A stretch of DNA of 64,000 bases from Primorskyibacter aestuariivivens (GTDB lineage Bacteria; Pseudomonadota; Alphaproteobacteria; Rhodobacterales; Rhodobacteraceae). The stretch spans positions 124,001 to 188,000 of the forward strand of contig NZ_JAQIOZ010000006.1 in NCBI RefSeq assembly GCF_028023675.1, in the 5' to 3' direction. Each line of letters starts with the position of its first letter. The first letter of the stretch is position 1. Under the pieces are notes generated by a model. That model ran no database searches, was not told the DNA's origin, and saw only the letters and a program-made list of their open reading frames with translations. Positions 54,385-63,825 of this stretch are shown here, one piece after another. A program made the position numbers and the translations under genes.

Positions 54385-54743
54385 GGTCTTGGTCTCCGTG
54401 GTTCGATTTGCTTTCCAACCTCGCCGGGATATCGAACCTGCCTCTCACCTCAGGTCTGTCCGACTTGGTATGCCGATAATAAGCCAGCGGATTGGGGCGG
54501 GAGTTTGGCGGCAATCGAACGATTTTAGTTTTCGTTAATAAAAAGGCGGGGGTGTGGGTTATGGCATTGAAAAACAGGTGTAACTTTCTCTGTAAAATCT
54601 GTTTTTTGCGGATTTGACCCTGGGTCAAGGGCGGCAAATATGGCGCGCTGGCCTTGAACTCTTGGAACAAAACTGGCGTTGGCGCCGTTTTTTTGCGAGA
54701 CTGTAAACAATAACCAACCCCGCCAGAGGCAGAGCAGACGCCC
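54385..54743. other. Divergent control region of the pilin and lytic transglycosylase genes
   Basis: 359 nt without a gene I can support. It is AT-rich around 54525-54610 (TTTTAGTTTTCGTTAATAAAA and CTGTAAAATCTGTTTTTTGCGG), as expected of promoters, and contains a palindrome at 54614-54628. It presumably drives high pilin expression on the minus strand. I cannot place exact -35 and -10 boxes. Confidence 0.5.
54614..54628. promoter_or_regulatory. Candidate operator in the pilin/transglycosylase control region
   Basis: TTGACCC, T, GGGTCAA: perfect 7-nt arms with one central base. The half-site GGGTCAA also occurs at 53400-53406 upstream of cpaB. The sequence TTGACC could double as a -35 element. 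Confidence 0.35.
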
Positions 54744-55565
54744 ATGGGATACCTGACACGACTAATCGCGAGTCTTGGACTCGCGGGCGCGCTATGTGTG
54801 GGCCCGGTGGCGGCTCAGAACACGTCACCGGTGCAGGATTTCACGTTCAAACGCGTGAAACCCCCGAAAAAGGGCGCTGGAAAGAGAATCACGGTGCAAA
54901 TCGCTCCGGCCCCGGCCCCCAAGGCGGTGGTTCCGGGGGCAACGACGCCCGCGCCGGGCACCACAGCCCCTTCTGATCCGTATCCGTGGTTTTGGAGCCG
55001 TGTCTCACCCGGCCTTGAAAACACAGGGGCCTGGAGACTGGATCCATCGTTGGCTGCGCTCACATATGCCCCACCGGGACAAGGGGTCCCGGCCCCGCGA
55101 CTTCAGGATATCCAGTCCATTGTGCAATCCAGGGGCATCGACCTGTTGAAATCGACCATTGGCACCCGTGTGTCGCCCGCTCTGGCGCTTGCAGTGATCG
55201 CGGTGGAAAGCGGCGGTCGGGTGGATGCGGTGTCAACGGCCGGGGCGCAGGGGCTGATGCAGCTCATGCCGGACACGGCAAAACGCTTTGGGGTGACCGA
55301 CGCGTCCGTGGCCGCCGACAACATCAAGGGCGGTGTCGCGTTTCTTGATTTCCTGATGGAAAAATTCGATGGCGATCCGGTTCTGGTTCTCGCGGCGTAT
55401 AATGCCGGTGAGAATTCGATCGCACAGAATGACGGCGTGCCACCCTTTGCGGAAACACGGGCCTATGTCCCCAAGGTGTTGGCGGCTTATGGTGTGGCCA
55501 AGGGCTTCTGCAAGACACCGCCGCAGCTGTTCTCGGACGGTTGCGTATTCGTGACGATGAACTGA
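54744..55565 (+). CDS. Lytic transglycosylase (SLT-fold)
   Basis: A 273-residue secreted protein with signal peptide ending CVGPVAAQ. A proline-rich linker (about 50-80) precedes an SLT domain. The catalytic glutamate is E155 in ALAVIAVESGGRVDAVSTAGAQGLMQLMPDTAKRFG-type sequence, with the later motifs NIKGGVAFLDFL and VLAAYNAGENSI. It cuts peptidoglycan between MurNAc and GlcNAc. Its position divergent from the pilin genes suggests it may open the wall for the Tad machine, as dedicated transglycosylases do elsewhere. Confidence 0.88.
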   Translation: MGYLTRLIASLGLAGALCVGPVAAQNTSPVQDFTFKRVKPPKKGAGKRITVQIAPAPAPKAVVPGATTPAPGTTAPSDPYPWFWSRVSPGLENTGAWRLDPSLAALTYAPPGQGVPAPRLQDIQSIVQSRGIDLLKSTIGTRVSPALALAVIAVESGGRVDAVSTAGAQGLMQLMPDTAKRFGVTDASVAADNIKGGVAFLDFLMEKFDGDPVLVLAAYNAGENSIAQNDGVPPFAETRAYVPKVLAAYGVAKGFCKTPPQLFSDGCVFVTMN

Positions 55566-55583
55566 CCCCCGCCCGTCAACGAA

Positions 55584-55611
55584 AAACGCCGCCCCCAATG
55601 GAGCGGCGTTT
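55584..55611. terminator. Terminator between the transglycosylase gene and rpmE
   Basis: AAACGCCGC and GCGGCGTTT, perfect 9-nt arms with a 10-nt loop. In the minus direction it is followed by TTTTTCG, so it mainly ends rpmE; on the plus strand the T tract is short. Confidence 0.75.
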
Positions 55612-55634
55612 CCCGATCAGCAAGGCAGGCGCTC

Positions 55635-55856
55635 TTAGAAGCCCAGGCCTTCGTATTTCTTCTTGAACTTCGACACGCGGCCGCCCTGGTCCATCAGGCG
55701 GGTGTTGCCGCCGGTCCATGCGGGGTGCACGGTGGGGTCGATATCCAGCGACATGGTATCGCCTTCCTTGCCCCAGGTGGAACGCATCTGAACAACGGTG
55801 CCGTCGGTCATCTTGACGTCGATGACGTGGTAATCGGGATGGATGTCTTTTTTCAT
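55635..55856 (-). CDS. rpmE: 50S ribosomal protein L31
   Basis: A 73-residue L31 starting [19 protein letters not shown] and ending [11 protein letters not shown]. It contains no cysteine, so it is the zinc-independent form without the CXXC ribbon. The ATG at 55856 follows a GGCGAGATG context, 11 nt from the rplS stop, so rplS-rpmE are probably co-transcribed. Confidence 0.95.
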   Translation of the reverse strand: MKKDIHPDYHVIDVKMTDGTVVQMRSTWGKEGDTMSLDIDPTVHPAWTGGNTRLMDQGGRVSKFKKKYEGLGF

Positions 55857-55867
55857 CTCGCCGGTCC

Positions 55868-56251
55868 TTACGCTTGAGCGCCCGATTTGGGCTTGTAGTT
55901 GCTGTCCTCTGCGATCCGGGCCGATTTGCCGCGACGCGAGCGCAGGTAGTACAGTTTGGCGCGGCGGACACGGCCACGGCGCACCACGGTGATGCTGTCG
56001 ATATTGGTCGAGTAGAGCGGGAACACACGTTCCACGCCTTCACCAAAGGAGATCTTGCGCACGGTGAACGAACCGGCAATGCCTTCGCCGTTCTTGCGAG
56101 AAATGCAGACGCCTTCGTAGTTCTGCACCCGGGTGCGCGACCCTTCGGTCACTTTATAGCCGACGCGAATGGTGTCACCGGCTTTGAAATCGGGAATGTC
56201 TTTCCCGAGCGAAGCGATTTGTTCCGCTTCGAGCTGTGCGATCAGGTCCAT
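55868..56251 (-). CDS. rplS: 50S ribosomal protein L19
   Basis: A 127-residue L19. [45 protein letters not shown] and [21 protein letters not shown] are conserved family segments; [20 protein letters not shown] is the C-terminal signature. The frame is open 28 codons further upstream, but ATG at 56251 is the standard start. A short stem (TCACGG/CCGTGA) is in the leader. Confidence 0.97.
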   Translation of the reverse strand: MDLIAQLEAEQIASLGKDIPDFKAGDTIRVGYKVTEGSRTRVQNYEGVCISRKNGEGIAGSFTVRKISFGEGVERVFPLYSTNIDSITVVRRGRVRRAKLYYLRSRRGKSARIAEDSNYKPKSGAQA

Positions 56252-56271
56252 CTGATCTACTCCTATGTCAC

Positions 56272-56289
56272 TCACGGTTTGGTCCGTGA
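56272..56289 (-). other. Leader stem-loop before rplS
   Basis: TCACGG and CCGTGA with a 6-nt loop about 20 nt before the rplS start. A short leader hairpin; any role in autoregulation is only a guess. The rest of the 264-nt gap up to 56516 shows nothing I recognise. Confidence 0.3.
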
Positions 56290-56515
56290 AGGTGGTCGGC
56301 CTCAGAACTCTTGGTCTTCTACCGGGTCCGCGCATATAGCGCCCGCCAGAGGGTCAGGTCGGCTTTGCTTTATTTGGTTCCGCGGCCTTGCTTGTTGGGT
56401 CCGTGGGCCCCTGTCAGAAGAAGACAGGAATCACATCAGACCCAGCGTGGGGCGGAATGGGCGCGGTAAACCAGAACAAGTCCTGTATTTCAAGAGACAA
56501 TCGGCAAAGGGAAAG

Positions 56516-56824
56516 CTAGCCGATAACCTCGCCCACGAGCATCTGGGGCTTGGTATTGGTGAAATTCGCGATATCGGCAATCACCGGCGGTGCAGCGGCC
56601 ATCGCGGCATCAAGCGCGGCCTGATCGGCAAAAGTCATCGTGGCGACGGCGTAAATCGGTGGCGGCACGTCCGGGCCACCGGCCAGCCCCTTGGTCACCA
56701 GAACGTTGTCGATATGTGCGCCCATATGTTCACCTACCATCGGCATGTGGGTGCCAAGGTAGTAGTCATAGTCGAAATGCGTCTCATCGGTGATCGGATA
56801 GATGACCTGAAGTGATAGTGGCAT
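56516..56824 (-). CDS. EthD-family dimeric alpha-beta barrel protein
   Basis: A 102-residue protein of the EthD family. The conserved start is VIYPITDETHFDYDYYLGTHMPMVGEHMG, with the Y-x-x-x-H-x-P motif, and it ends with TNTKPQMLVGEV. EthD-like proteins are ferredoxin-fold dimers, sometimes involved in degradation or cofactor-free oxygenation. It sits between rplS and trmD on the same strand but has no obvious connection with translation. Confidence 0.8.
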   Translation of the reverse strand: MPLSLQVIYPITDETHFDYDYYLGTHMPMVGEHMGAHIDNVLVTKGLAGGPDVPPPIYAVATMTFADQAALDAAMAAAPPVIADIANFTNTKPQMLVGEVIG

Positions 56825-56893
56825 GGCGTGATCCTCCCTGAAAACGCAAACCTAGCACGGATTCACCTGCGGGCCGGGCAAAAAAGAAGCGGA

Positions 56894-57685
56894 TCACAGC
56901 TTGTGGCGGCGCGTCCAAGCCTCCCACAGGTCCGGGCGACGCTTTTCGGTTATCTTTTGCGCCTGCTCATGGCGCCACTCGGCGATCTTGCCGTGATGGC
57001 CGGACATCAGCACGTCGGGGATTTTGTGGCCCTGCCATTCAGCGGGGCGGGTATATTGGGGATGCTCCAGAAGCCCGTTGGAAAAACTTTCCTCTTCAGT
57101 CGAGTCCTGATTGCCCAGCACTCCGGGCAATAGCCGCACGGTGGCGTCGATCATCGCCTGCGCCGCGATCTCTCCGCCGGTCATGACGAAATCACCCAAA
57201 GAGACTTCGGTGATGCCATAATGGTCGATCACCCGCTGGTCCAACCCTTCAAAGCGGCCACAGATGAACACCGCGCCGGGGGTGGTGGACAGGCTCTTGG
57301 CCATGGCCTGATCAAAGCGGCGTCCGCGCGGGCTGAGATAAATGAGCGGTCCGGGCCCCTTGCGCATCGCGTGTTCGATGGCGCGGCCCATCACATCGGG
57401 GCGCAGCACCATGCCCGCGCCGCCACCGGCGGGCGTGTCATCGACATTGCGGTGTTTGCCCTCGCCGAAATCGCGCAGATTGACGGTGTCCATCTGCCAC
57501 AACCCGTCCTTGAGCGCCTTGCCGGTGAGCGATCCGCCCAGAACGCCGGGAAACATCTCGGGGAAGAGCGTGATGATCGTGGCCCGCCAGACATTGTGCA
57601 GGTCGGGCGTGTCCGTCATCAGGGGTTCCGGTTTCAGCGTCAGCCGGACCGCTTTACGGCCATGGGATTTGGTTGGTGATGTCAT
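56894..57685 (-). CDS. trmD: tRNA (guanine37-N1)-methyltransferase
   Basis: A 263-residue SPOUT methyltransferase. The family signature TLFPEMFPGVLGGSLTGKAL is near the N-terminus and GEGKHRNVDDTPAGGGAGMVLRPDVM follows. The trefoil-knot region is LSPRGRRFDQAMAKSL and GRFEGLDQRVIDHYGITEVSLGDFVMTGGE. The start at 57685 keeps a 22-residue GRK-containing extension that I recall from Rhodobacterales TrmD proteins; ATG at 57619 is the alternative. Confidence 0.95.
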   Translation of the reverse strand: MTSPTKSHGRKAVRLTLKPEPLMTDTPDLHNVWRATIITLFPEMFPGVLGGSLTGKALKDGLWQMDTVNLRDFGEGKHRNVDDTPAGGGAGMVLRPDVMGRAIEHAMRKGPGPLIYLSPRGRRFDQAMAKSLSTTPGAVFICGRFEGLDQRVIDHYGITEVSLGDFVMTGGEIAAQAMIDATVRLLPGVLGNQDSTEEESFSNGLLEHPQYTRPAEWQGHKIPDVLMSGHHGKIAEWRHEQAQKITEKRRPDLWEAWTRRHKL

Positions 57686-57765
57686 GGCGCGGTCATATCG
57701 CGCCCTCTGTCTGCGGGAAAGAGGTTAGCGCTTGGCCCTGCCGGAATTTCGCGCAACAAAGGCGT

Positions 57766-58656
57766 ATGCTTGTCGAAGATTTCCCGCTTGAAGCCTGGTA
57801 CGCGCTGAACCCCGATGAACCGCCAGCCGATATCGAGCTGTTCGGGCCCGCGATCTGGCGGGTTGGGGACCGGGTATTCAAACGGTTCCCCGATGCACCA
57901 CTGTCGCGGTTCCGCCGGATTGTGCGCGCCCATCGTCAGGCCGGGCGGTTGCTGCGGGACGTGCCCGGACTGGATGCCCAGAAGCTCCTGCGATTTGACG
58001 AAGACCACCGCGCGCTTCTGCTGTCCCTCGTGTCCGGGCGATCAGGGCGCATGGAATTGCTGGCCGGAGCTGCGCCGGAAGAGGTGTTGTCACGTGCGGC
58101 GGACTGGTTGCGCGTGCTGCATGCAGGGCGCGAGACGTCGACCGCCACATTCGATGCGAAAGCACCGCTGGAGCGACTGGACCCTGCCCCGGATTGCGTG
58201 GATGAGGTCATGTACAAGCGCGCGGTCGTGGCGTTGCAAGAGGAAGCGGCGCGGCTACAGGGCCGCGCGGTGACGCGCGCGGTGCTGCATGGCGACATGA
58301 CTTTAGCCAATCTGCTTTTCAGCCCGGGCGCAGTGACCGGGATCGATTTCGAGAACCTTGCGCAACACGCGGTGGCTCGCGATGTCGGAGAGCTTTGGGC
58401 GGATACGCTGTTGCATGTGCCCGCGATGCCCAAGGTCTGGGGACTTGTGCCCCTGGCGTGGGAGGAGGCCTTTGTCACGCGCTACGGGAATTGCGATGTT
58501 GAGGTTTGTGCCTTTTTCGCGCGTCACAGAATGCTTTTGGCCTGGGCAGGCATCCCGGCCGCCGATATGAAGCGTGGCCCCAGCGGTGATCGCAAACGCG
58601 CCCGGCTGCACAAGTTTATCGGAAACGGCGGGTTCGGCGTGGGGATACTGGATTGA
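57766..58656 (+). CDS. Aminoglycoside phosphotransferase-fold kinase
   Basis: A 296-residue protein of the APH/choline kinase fold. The catalytic loop HGDMTLANLLF with its aspartate and asparagine is followed by the metal-binding GIDFENL in place of the usual DW motif. The N-terminal part holds RVGDRVFKRFPDAPLSRF. The frame is open to 57673, but ATG at 57766 fits the fold; upstream translation looks random. It lies on the opposite strand within the rimM/trmD region. The substrate is unknown; antibiotic resistance should not be assumed. Confidence 0.7.
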   Translation: MLVEDFPLEAWYALNPDEPPADIELFGPAIWRVGDRVFKRFPDAPLSRFRRIVRAHRQAGRLLRDVPGLDAQKLLRFDEDHRALLLSLVSGRSGRMELLAGAAPEEVLSRAADWLRVLHAGRETSTATFDAKAPLERLDPAPDCVDEVMYKRAVVALQEEAARLQGRAVTRAVLHGDMTLANLLFSPGAVTGIDFENLAQHAVARDVGELWADTLLHVPAMPKVWGLVPLAWEEAFVTRYGNCDVEVCAFFARHRMLLAWAGIPAADMKRGPSGDRKRARLHKFIGNGGFGVGILD

Positions 58657-58663
58657 TCCGGGG

Positions 58664-59482
58664 CTAGCCGGTGCGCTCATCTTCGCGCTTGGCCTCGATC
58701 CGCCGCGCCATGCGCAGAATGGTCTTCTTCAACGAGGCAACCTTGCCATCGGGCAATCCGGTCTTGTTCAGGGCCAGAAACACGTCGTCCAGACCCTGAG
58801 GTTTGGAATTGGCGGACGGTCCGGGATCAAGCCGGGCGCAGACATCATCGGGAATATTCAGCCAGTCCAGAATCGGGGTCATCGGCCCCTGTGGCATGCC
58901 AGAGAGATCTTCCAGCGTGGCGACGTGCACCGGGAACGGATCAACGGCTTCGGCGACCGCTTGGGTCACAGCGTCAAAATCCGCAGCCTGTTTGAACAGT
59001 TTCGCGAATTCTTCGGGGCCTTCGACCCGGCGCGCGGAACGCAGGATTTGCCAATAGGCCGAGCGGAACCATGGCTCGGGCAGGCGGGTCGAGAAATGAA
59101 ACGTAACTTGGGTGGTTTCGCCAAATCGCTCGACGCAGGCGGCGGCGAGTTGCGCCATCAGCGCGGGTGCGGCGGAATAGCAGCGGATATTGTGGCGGCC
59201 CGGAAGATGGCCCGAGAGGTCCTCGCTCAGAAGCGCGATGGGGCGGGGATCATTGCCATCAAGTTTGCGTAGAAAAGCGAGCGCCGCATTGAACACCGCG
59301 TCGAGTGCGTCGGCGCGCTGTGACACGGAATAGGCGCGCGCGGCATCTGTCACGGCCCGGAAATCATCGCGGAGGTAAATGCGCGCATGCGGCGCGAGCA
59401 GTTTGGCATTACGCGCGGCCATGGTTTGAACAGATGTGGTGCCGGTCTTGTGAAACCCGGCATGGATGATGAGACTCGTCAC
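58664..59482 (-). CDS. Sulfotransferase-like protein
   Basis: A 272-residue protein beginning MTSLIIHAGFHKTGTTSVQ, which carries the 5'-phosphosulfate-binding loop HxKTGTTS of the PAPS-dependent sulfotransferase family. HFSTRLPEPWFRSAYWQ matches the 3'-phosphate-binding region in general form. It is encoded on the same strand as rimM with a 24-nt gap and convergent with the kinase-like gene. The acceptor could be a surface polysaccharide, but nothing in the sequence says so. Confidence 0.7.
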   Translation of the reverse strand: MTSLIIHAGFHKTGTTSVQTMAARNAKLLAPHARIYLRDDFRAVTDAARAYSVSQRADALDAVFNAALAFLRKLDGNDPRPIALLSEDLSGHLPGRHNIRCYSAAPALMAQLAAACVERFGETTQVTFHFSTRLPEPWFRSAYWQILRSARRVEGPEEFAKLFKQAADFDAVTQAVAEAVDPFPVHVATLEDLSGMPQGPMTPILDWLNIPDDVCARLDPGPSANSKPQGLDDVFLALNKTGLPDGKVASLKKTILRMARRIEAKREDERTG

Positions 59483-59506
59483 GGGGTCATTGCTCCGCCA
59501 GCCATC

Positions 59507-60010
59507 TCAGAACAACCCTTCGGGCGGGTCGGCCACGATGCGGCCCGCGCCCAGATCGACCGTCGGCACCGCCGCACGGGTAAACGGCAGCAGCACGGTG
59601 TTCTTCAACCCCGGCCCGTGGATTTCCAACAGATCATCGGCCCCGTTATTCATCACTGTCTTGACGCGGCCAAGCGAGGCGCCGCCGGTGTCAAAAACCT
59701 CCAGCCCGATCAGGTCGGCATGGTAAAATTCATCATCCGGCAGGTCCGGCAACCGGTCGCGCGGGGCAAAGAGCTGCACGCCGCGCAGAGCGTTGGCCTC
59801 TTCCTTGGTCAGCACGCCGGACAGGCGCGCGGCATAACCGCCTTTGACCTGCCGACCCAACGCGACATCGAACTGTCGACTGCCATCTTCGGTGCTTAGC
59901 GGGGCGTATTCGGCAATGGCCGTGGGATCGGTGGTAAAGCTCTTGAGCCGCACCTCGCCGCGCACACCAAATGCGCCCGCGATTGCACCCACACATACCA
60001 TTTCCGTCAT
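59507..60010 (-). CDS. rimM: Ribosome maturation factor RimM
   Basis: A 167-residue protein with N-terminal RimM domain ([24 protein letters not shown]) and a C-terminal PRC-barrel ([38 protein letters not shown]). It assists 30S assembly by binding S19. It starts 3 nt after a small membrane protein gene and 200 nt after rpsP in the ffh-rpsP-rimM-trmD-rplS order. Confidence 0.95.
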   Translation of the reverse strand: MTEMVCVGAIAGAFGVRGEVRLKSFTTDPTAIAEYAPLSTEDGSRQFDVALGRQVKGGYAARLSGVLTKEEANALRGVQLFAPRDRLPDLPDDEFYHADLIGLEVFDTGGASLGRVKTVMNNGADDLLEIHGPGLKNTVLLPFTRAAVPTVDLGAGRIVADPPEGLF

Positions 60011-60013
60011 GCG

Positions 60014-60151
60014 TCACTTTTCTCCGCAATATCCGGCCTGCAGCCATTGGCCGCCCGACTGGCTGCACAGCTCTTTCTGATGCGCCCGCTCGAACAACAT
60101 GCCCGCAACAAAGGCCAGCATGGTAAATATGATCAACCGGATCAGGCGCAT
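60014..60151 (-). CDS. 45-residue single-pass membrane protein between rpsP and rimM
   Basis: Translation from the ATG at 60151 gives MRLIRLIIFTMLAFVAGMLF, then ERAHQKELCSQSGGQWLQAGYC and GEK. One hydrophobic segment is followed by a short periplasm-side part with two cysteines spaced C-x12-C around a G-G-x-W and G-Y-C pattern. The gene is too short for standard length cut-offs. It fits exactly between the rpsP terminator and rimM, ending 3 nt before the rimM start. The arrangement and clean frame favour a real gene; function unknown. Confidence 0.7.
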   Translation of the reverse strand: MRLIRLIIFTMLAFVAGMLFERAHQKELCSQSGGQWLQAGYCGEK

Positions 60152-60170
60152 AAGGCAAGAGCCAAGAAAA

Positions 60171-60200
60171 AGGGTCCGGAACGTTTATGTCCCGGACCCT
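60171..60200 (-). terminator. Rho-independent terminator after rpsP
   Basis: AGGGTCCGG and CCGGACCCT, perfect 9-nt arms with a 12-nt loop, followed in the minus direction by CCCTTTTTCTTGG. It starts about 10 nt after the rpsP stop. Read-through would be needed to reach the small gene and rimM from the rpsP promoter. Confidence 0.85.
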
Positions 60201-60210
60201 GATCAGAGGC

Positions 60211-60600
60211 TTATTCCTCGGACGCTGCTTCTTCGGCAGGGGCCGCAGCAGCTTCAGCGGCTTCTGCTGCCTTGGCTGCTTTTTCTTCGGCGCGGTCCTG
60301 GGCTTTCTTGCCGGGCTGGGCCTTTTTCATGTTGGCGCGCTCTTTCTTTTCGACAACGCCGGCGGCTTCGAGGAAGCGCGACACGCGGTCGGTGGTTTGA
60401 GCACCCTGGCTCAGCCAGTATTGCACGCGCTCCATGTCCATTTTGACGCGCTCTTCGCTGTCTTTCGGCAGCAGCGGGTTATAGGTGCCCAGCTTTTCGA
60501 TGTAGCGACCGTCGCGCGGCATGCGCGAGTCGGCAGCAACGATGCGGTAGAAGGGGCGCTTTTTGGAGCCGCCACGGGCGAGACGGATTTTGATGGCCAT
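60211..60600 (-). CDS. rpsP: 30S ribosomal protein S16
   Basis: A 129-residue S16. The core [41 protein letters not shown] is standard. After about residue 85 it has a lysine/alanine/glutamate-rich tail ([22 protein letters not shown]), as common in alphaproteobacteria. The ATG at 60600 follows a GGAG sequence. It lies in the ffh-to-rplS translation region. Confidence 0.97.
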   Translation of the reverse strand: MAIKIRLARGGSKKRPFYRIVAADSRMPRDGRYIEKLGTYNPLLPKDSEERVKMDMERVQYWLSQGAQTTDRVSRFLEAAGVVEKKERANMKKAQPGKKAQDRAEEKAAKAAEAAEAAAAPAEEAASEE

Positions 60601-60670
60601 TGTGTTTTCTCCTTTATGGCGTTCGTTCGTCTGTTCTTGGTGTTTTGGTTCGGTATTCGGATCGGGAAGC

Positions 60671-60693
60671 TGCGCAGTGAATGCGCACCCTAC
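60671..60693 (-). repeat. Palindromic repeat copy B, supplying the chorismate mutase stop codon
   Basis: Read on the minus strand, these 23 nt are identical to 13587-13609: GTA, then GGTGCGCA, TTCAC, TGCGCA. The TAG stop of the chorismate mutase gene (60690-60692) lies inside the repeat, as in copy A. The last two bases of the second arm differ from copy A beyond the identical block. Confidence 0.75.
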
Positions 60694-60995
60694 GATTGCT
60701 GTTGTTTGTGGTGCTGAATGACCTCGGCGATGATGAAATTCAGAAACTTCTTGGCGAACTCCGGGTCGAGATCGGCCCGACGCGCGAGGTTTTCCAAGCG
60801 TGCGATCTGCACCGCCTCCCGCTCGGGATCAGAGGGGGGCAGGTCATGCGTGGCCTTAAGCTTGCCCACGGCTTTGGTGTGTTTGAAGCGCTCGCCCAGC
60901 GTATAGACGAGGATCGCGTCCAGCCGGTCGATGCTTTCGCGATGCTCTTTCAGCACCTCTGCGGCGCGTGTTGCTGCGTCATCAGTCAAGGGCAT
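60690..60995 (-). CDS. Chorismate mutase (AroQ type)
   Basis: A 101-residue all-helical chorismate mutase. [51 protein letters not shown]-type sequence matches AroQ, including the active-site arginine and lysine positions on helix 1 and 2. It converts chorismate to prephenate for Phe/Tyr synthesis. The ATG at 60995 has AAAGG only 2 nt away; the TTG at 60989 (LTDDAATR) has better spacing and may be the real start. It overlaps the upstream acetyltransferase gene by 8-14 nt. Confidence 0.88.
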   Translation of the reverse strand: MPLTDDAATRAAEVLKEHRESIDRLDAILVYTLGERFKHTKAVGKLKATHDLPPSDPEREAVQIARLENLARRADLDPEFAKKFLNFIIAEVIQHHKQQQS

Positions 60996-61587
60996 ATCCT
61001 TTCGGCTTGAAGAGCGGGTCTGCGTAATGGCTGATTTCCATGTCGATACCATGGGCCAACTGGCTGTCTTTCAGCGCGGCGGGGGACGGATGGCGATAGA
61101 CCACGTCATGGCCGTCCACGGTGGGTGCCTCTTTGTCCTTTTTGGCGCCAAGGCGCTCGGCCAACCGGATGCTGTCAAGGTTCTTGGGGTCGAGATAGCT
61201 GACCGCGCCTTCCCAGCCCATCGTGCCATAAAGGTAGTTGCGCACCGCGTTGGTCGCTTCCAGCGCGTATCCCTGTCCCGCCTTGTCCGGCCAGATGATC
61301 CAGGCGATCTCGGCCTCGGGCCATTTCGCCGGTTTCCAGCCGCCCGCCATGCCGTATGTCTCATCGGTCTCGCGGTCATGGATCATCCACATGCCATAGC
61401 CACGGATTTCCCAATGGCCAATTTCGGCGGCATAGAGCATCCACGCCTCATAAGCATTGAGCGGCCCGCCCATGAAACGCGAACGATAGGACGAGAACGT
61501 GGCCTTGAAATCCGGGTAATCCTCGGCCTCGGGGCCGCGCAGGACAAGACGCCGGGTCTCGATCACAGGGATCTTGGTGGCGGGCAT
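60982..61587 (-). CDS. GNAT acetyltransferase 1 (RimJ/RimL-like)
   Basis: A 201-residue N-acetyltransferase of the RimJ/RimL type: VIETRRLVLRGPEAEDYPDF at the start, AEIAWIIWPDKAGQGYALEATNAVRNYLYG (acetyl-CoA-binding Q/R-x-x-G-x-A pattern as GQGYA) and VSYLDPKNLDSIRLAERLGA. The ATG at 61587 follows GGGAGG by 7 nt; the frame is open further upstream. It overlaps the chorismate mutase gene and is related to the next gene upstream, suggesting tandem duplication. Confidence 0.85.
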   Translation of the reverse strand: MPATKIPVIETRRLVLRGPEAEDYPDFKATFSSYRSRFMGGPLNAYEAWMLYAAEIGHWEIRGYGMWMIHDRETDETYGMAGGWKPAKWPEAEIAWIIWPDKAGQGYALEATNAVRNYLYGTMGWEGAVSYLDPKNLDSIRLAERLGAKKDKEAPTVDGHDVVYRHPSPAALKDSQLAHGIDMEISHYADPLFKPKGYALD

Positions 61588-61618
61588 CACAGGGCCTCCC
61601 TTTTGGTCTTGCGAAGCC

Positions 61619-62182
61619 TCATGCATAGGCCTCCGGGCTGCCGTCATCATCCAGCGGATAGGTAAAGACCAGTGCACCGTCCAGCGTGCCGGATTGGGTG
61701 CCCCCCAGCTTGGACACAAGCTTTTGGCTGGCCGCATTGCCCGGCGCGACATAGCTGACGATCTGATCGGGGCCGAGGCTTTTGAGATGGACAAGCGCAG
61801 TGCTTGCGGCCTCAAAGGCAATGCCCTGGCCCTGATGCTCGGGCGCGATGAAAAAGCCCAGCTCAATCGCCTGATCTCCCGGCTCAACGCCTGCAAAGAC
61901 AAACCCCACCGCTTCGCCGTCCATGCAGACGGTGAACATCCCGTCGCCGCGCAGCACCCAGCCCGCTACGTAATTGGTGAACTGCGCCCAGATCGTCTCG
62001 TCATCCGGCATCTCGCCCATGAATTTGGCGGAAGGCAGTTGGAACAGCCGCTTGAACAGCGCGAAATCCTCCACCTCGGGCGCGCGCAGGAACAGCCGCT
62101 GCGTGACAAGCATCGGCAGCGTGGCGCGCGCAGCGGCGGCGATATGCGCGCCGGGGCAGGGAAGGGTGGTGGGGGTGATCAT
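61619..62182 (-). CDS. GNAT acetyltransferase 2 (RimJ/RimL-like)
   Basis: A 187-residue N-acetyltransferase: VTQRLFLRAPEVEDFALFKRLF, AIELGFFIAPEHQGQGIAFEA (Q-G-Q-G-I-A acetyl-CoA site) and VSYVAPGNAASQKLVSKLGG. The layout and several motifs match the downstream GNAT 1. The start at 62182 leaves about 20 residues before the domain; ATG at 62113 is an alternative. It begins 6 nt after the ffh stop, so it is probably co-transcribed with ffh. Confidence 0.83.
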   Translation of the reverse strand: MITPTTLPCPGAHIAAAARATLPMLVTQRLFLRAPEVEDFALFKRLFQLPSAKFMGEMPDDETIWAQFTNYVAGWVLRGDGMFTVCMDGEAVGFVFAGVEPGDQAIELGFFIAPEHQGQGIAFEAASTALVHLKSLGPDQIVSYVAPGNAASQKLVSKLGGTQSGTLDGALVFTYPLDDDGSPEAYA

Positions 62183-62188
62183 CAGGGC

Positions 62189-63703
<1,515 letters not shown>

Positions 63704-63782
63704 GGGCCGGGCCCTTTCCTGCAGTTCCGTTGCTCCCTAGGTAGGGACGCGCGTCGATTTCCCAAAGGGCTAATGCGTGAAA

Positions 63783-63825
63783 GCCCCCGTGGGCATGACC
63801 AAAGCAGGTGCGCCCCCGTGGGCGC
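63783..63825. repeat. Two copies of the GCCCCCGTGGGC hairpin motif upstream of ffh
   Basis: GCCCCCGTGGGC at 63783-63794 and GCGCCCCCGTGGGCGC at 63810-63825 can both fold into small GC hairpins. They lie in the 266-nt gap 63704-63969, which also holds the ffh promoter presumably; I see no gene there. Confidence 0.4.

Noticed and set aside
57766-58656. Aminoglycoside resistance gene
   Set aside because: Only the general APH fold is visible; the fold includes many housekeeping kinases and there is no mobile context.
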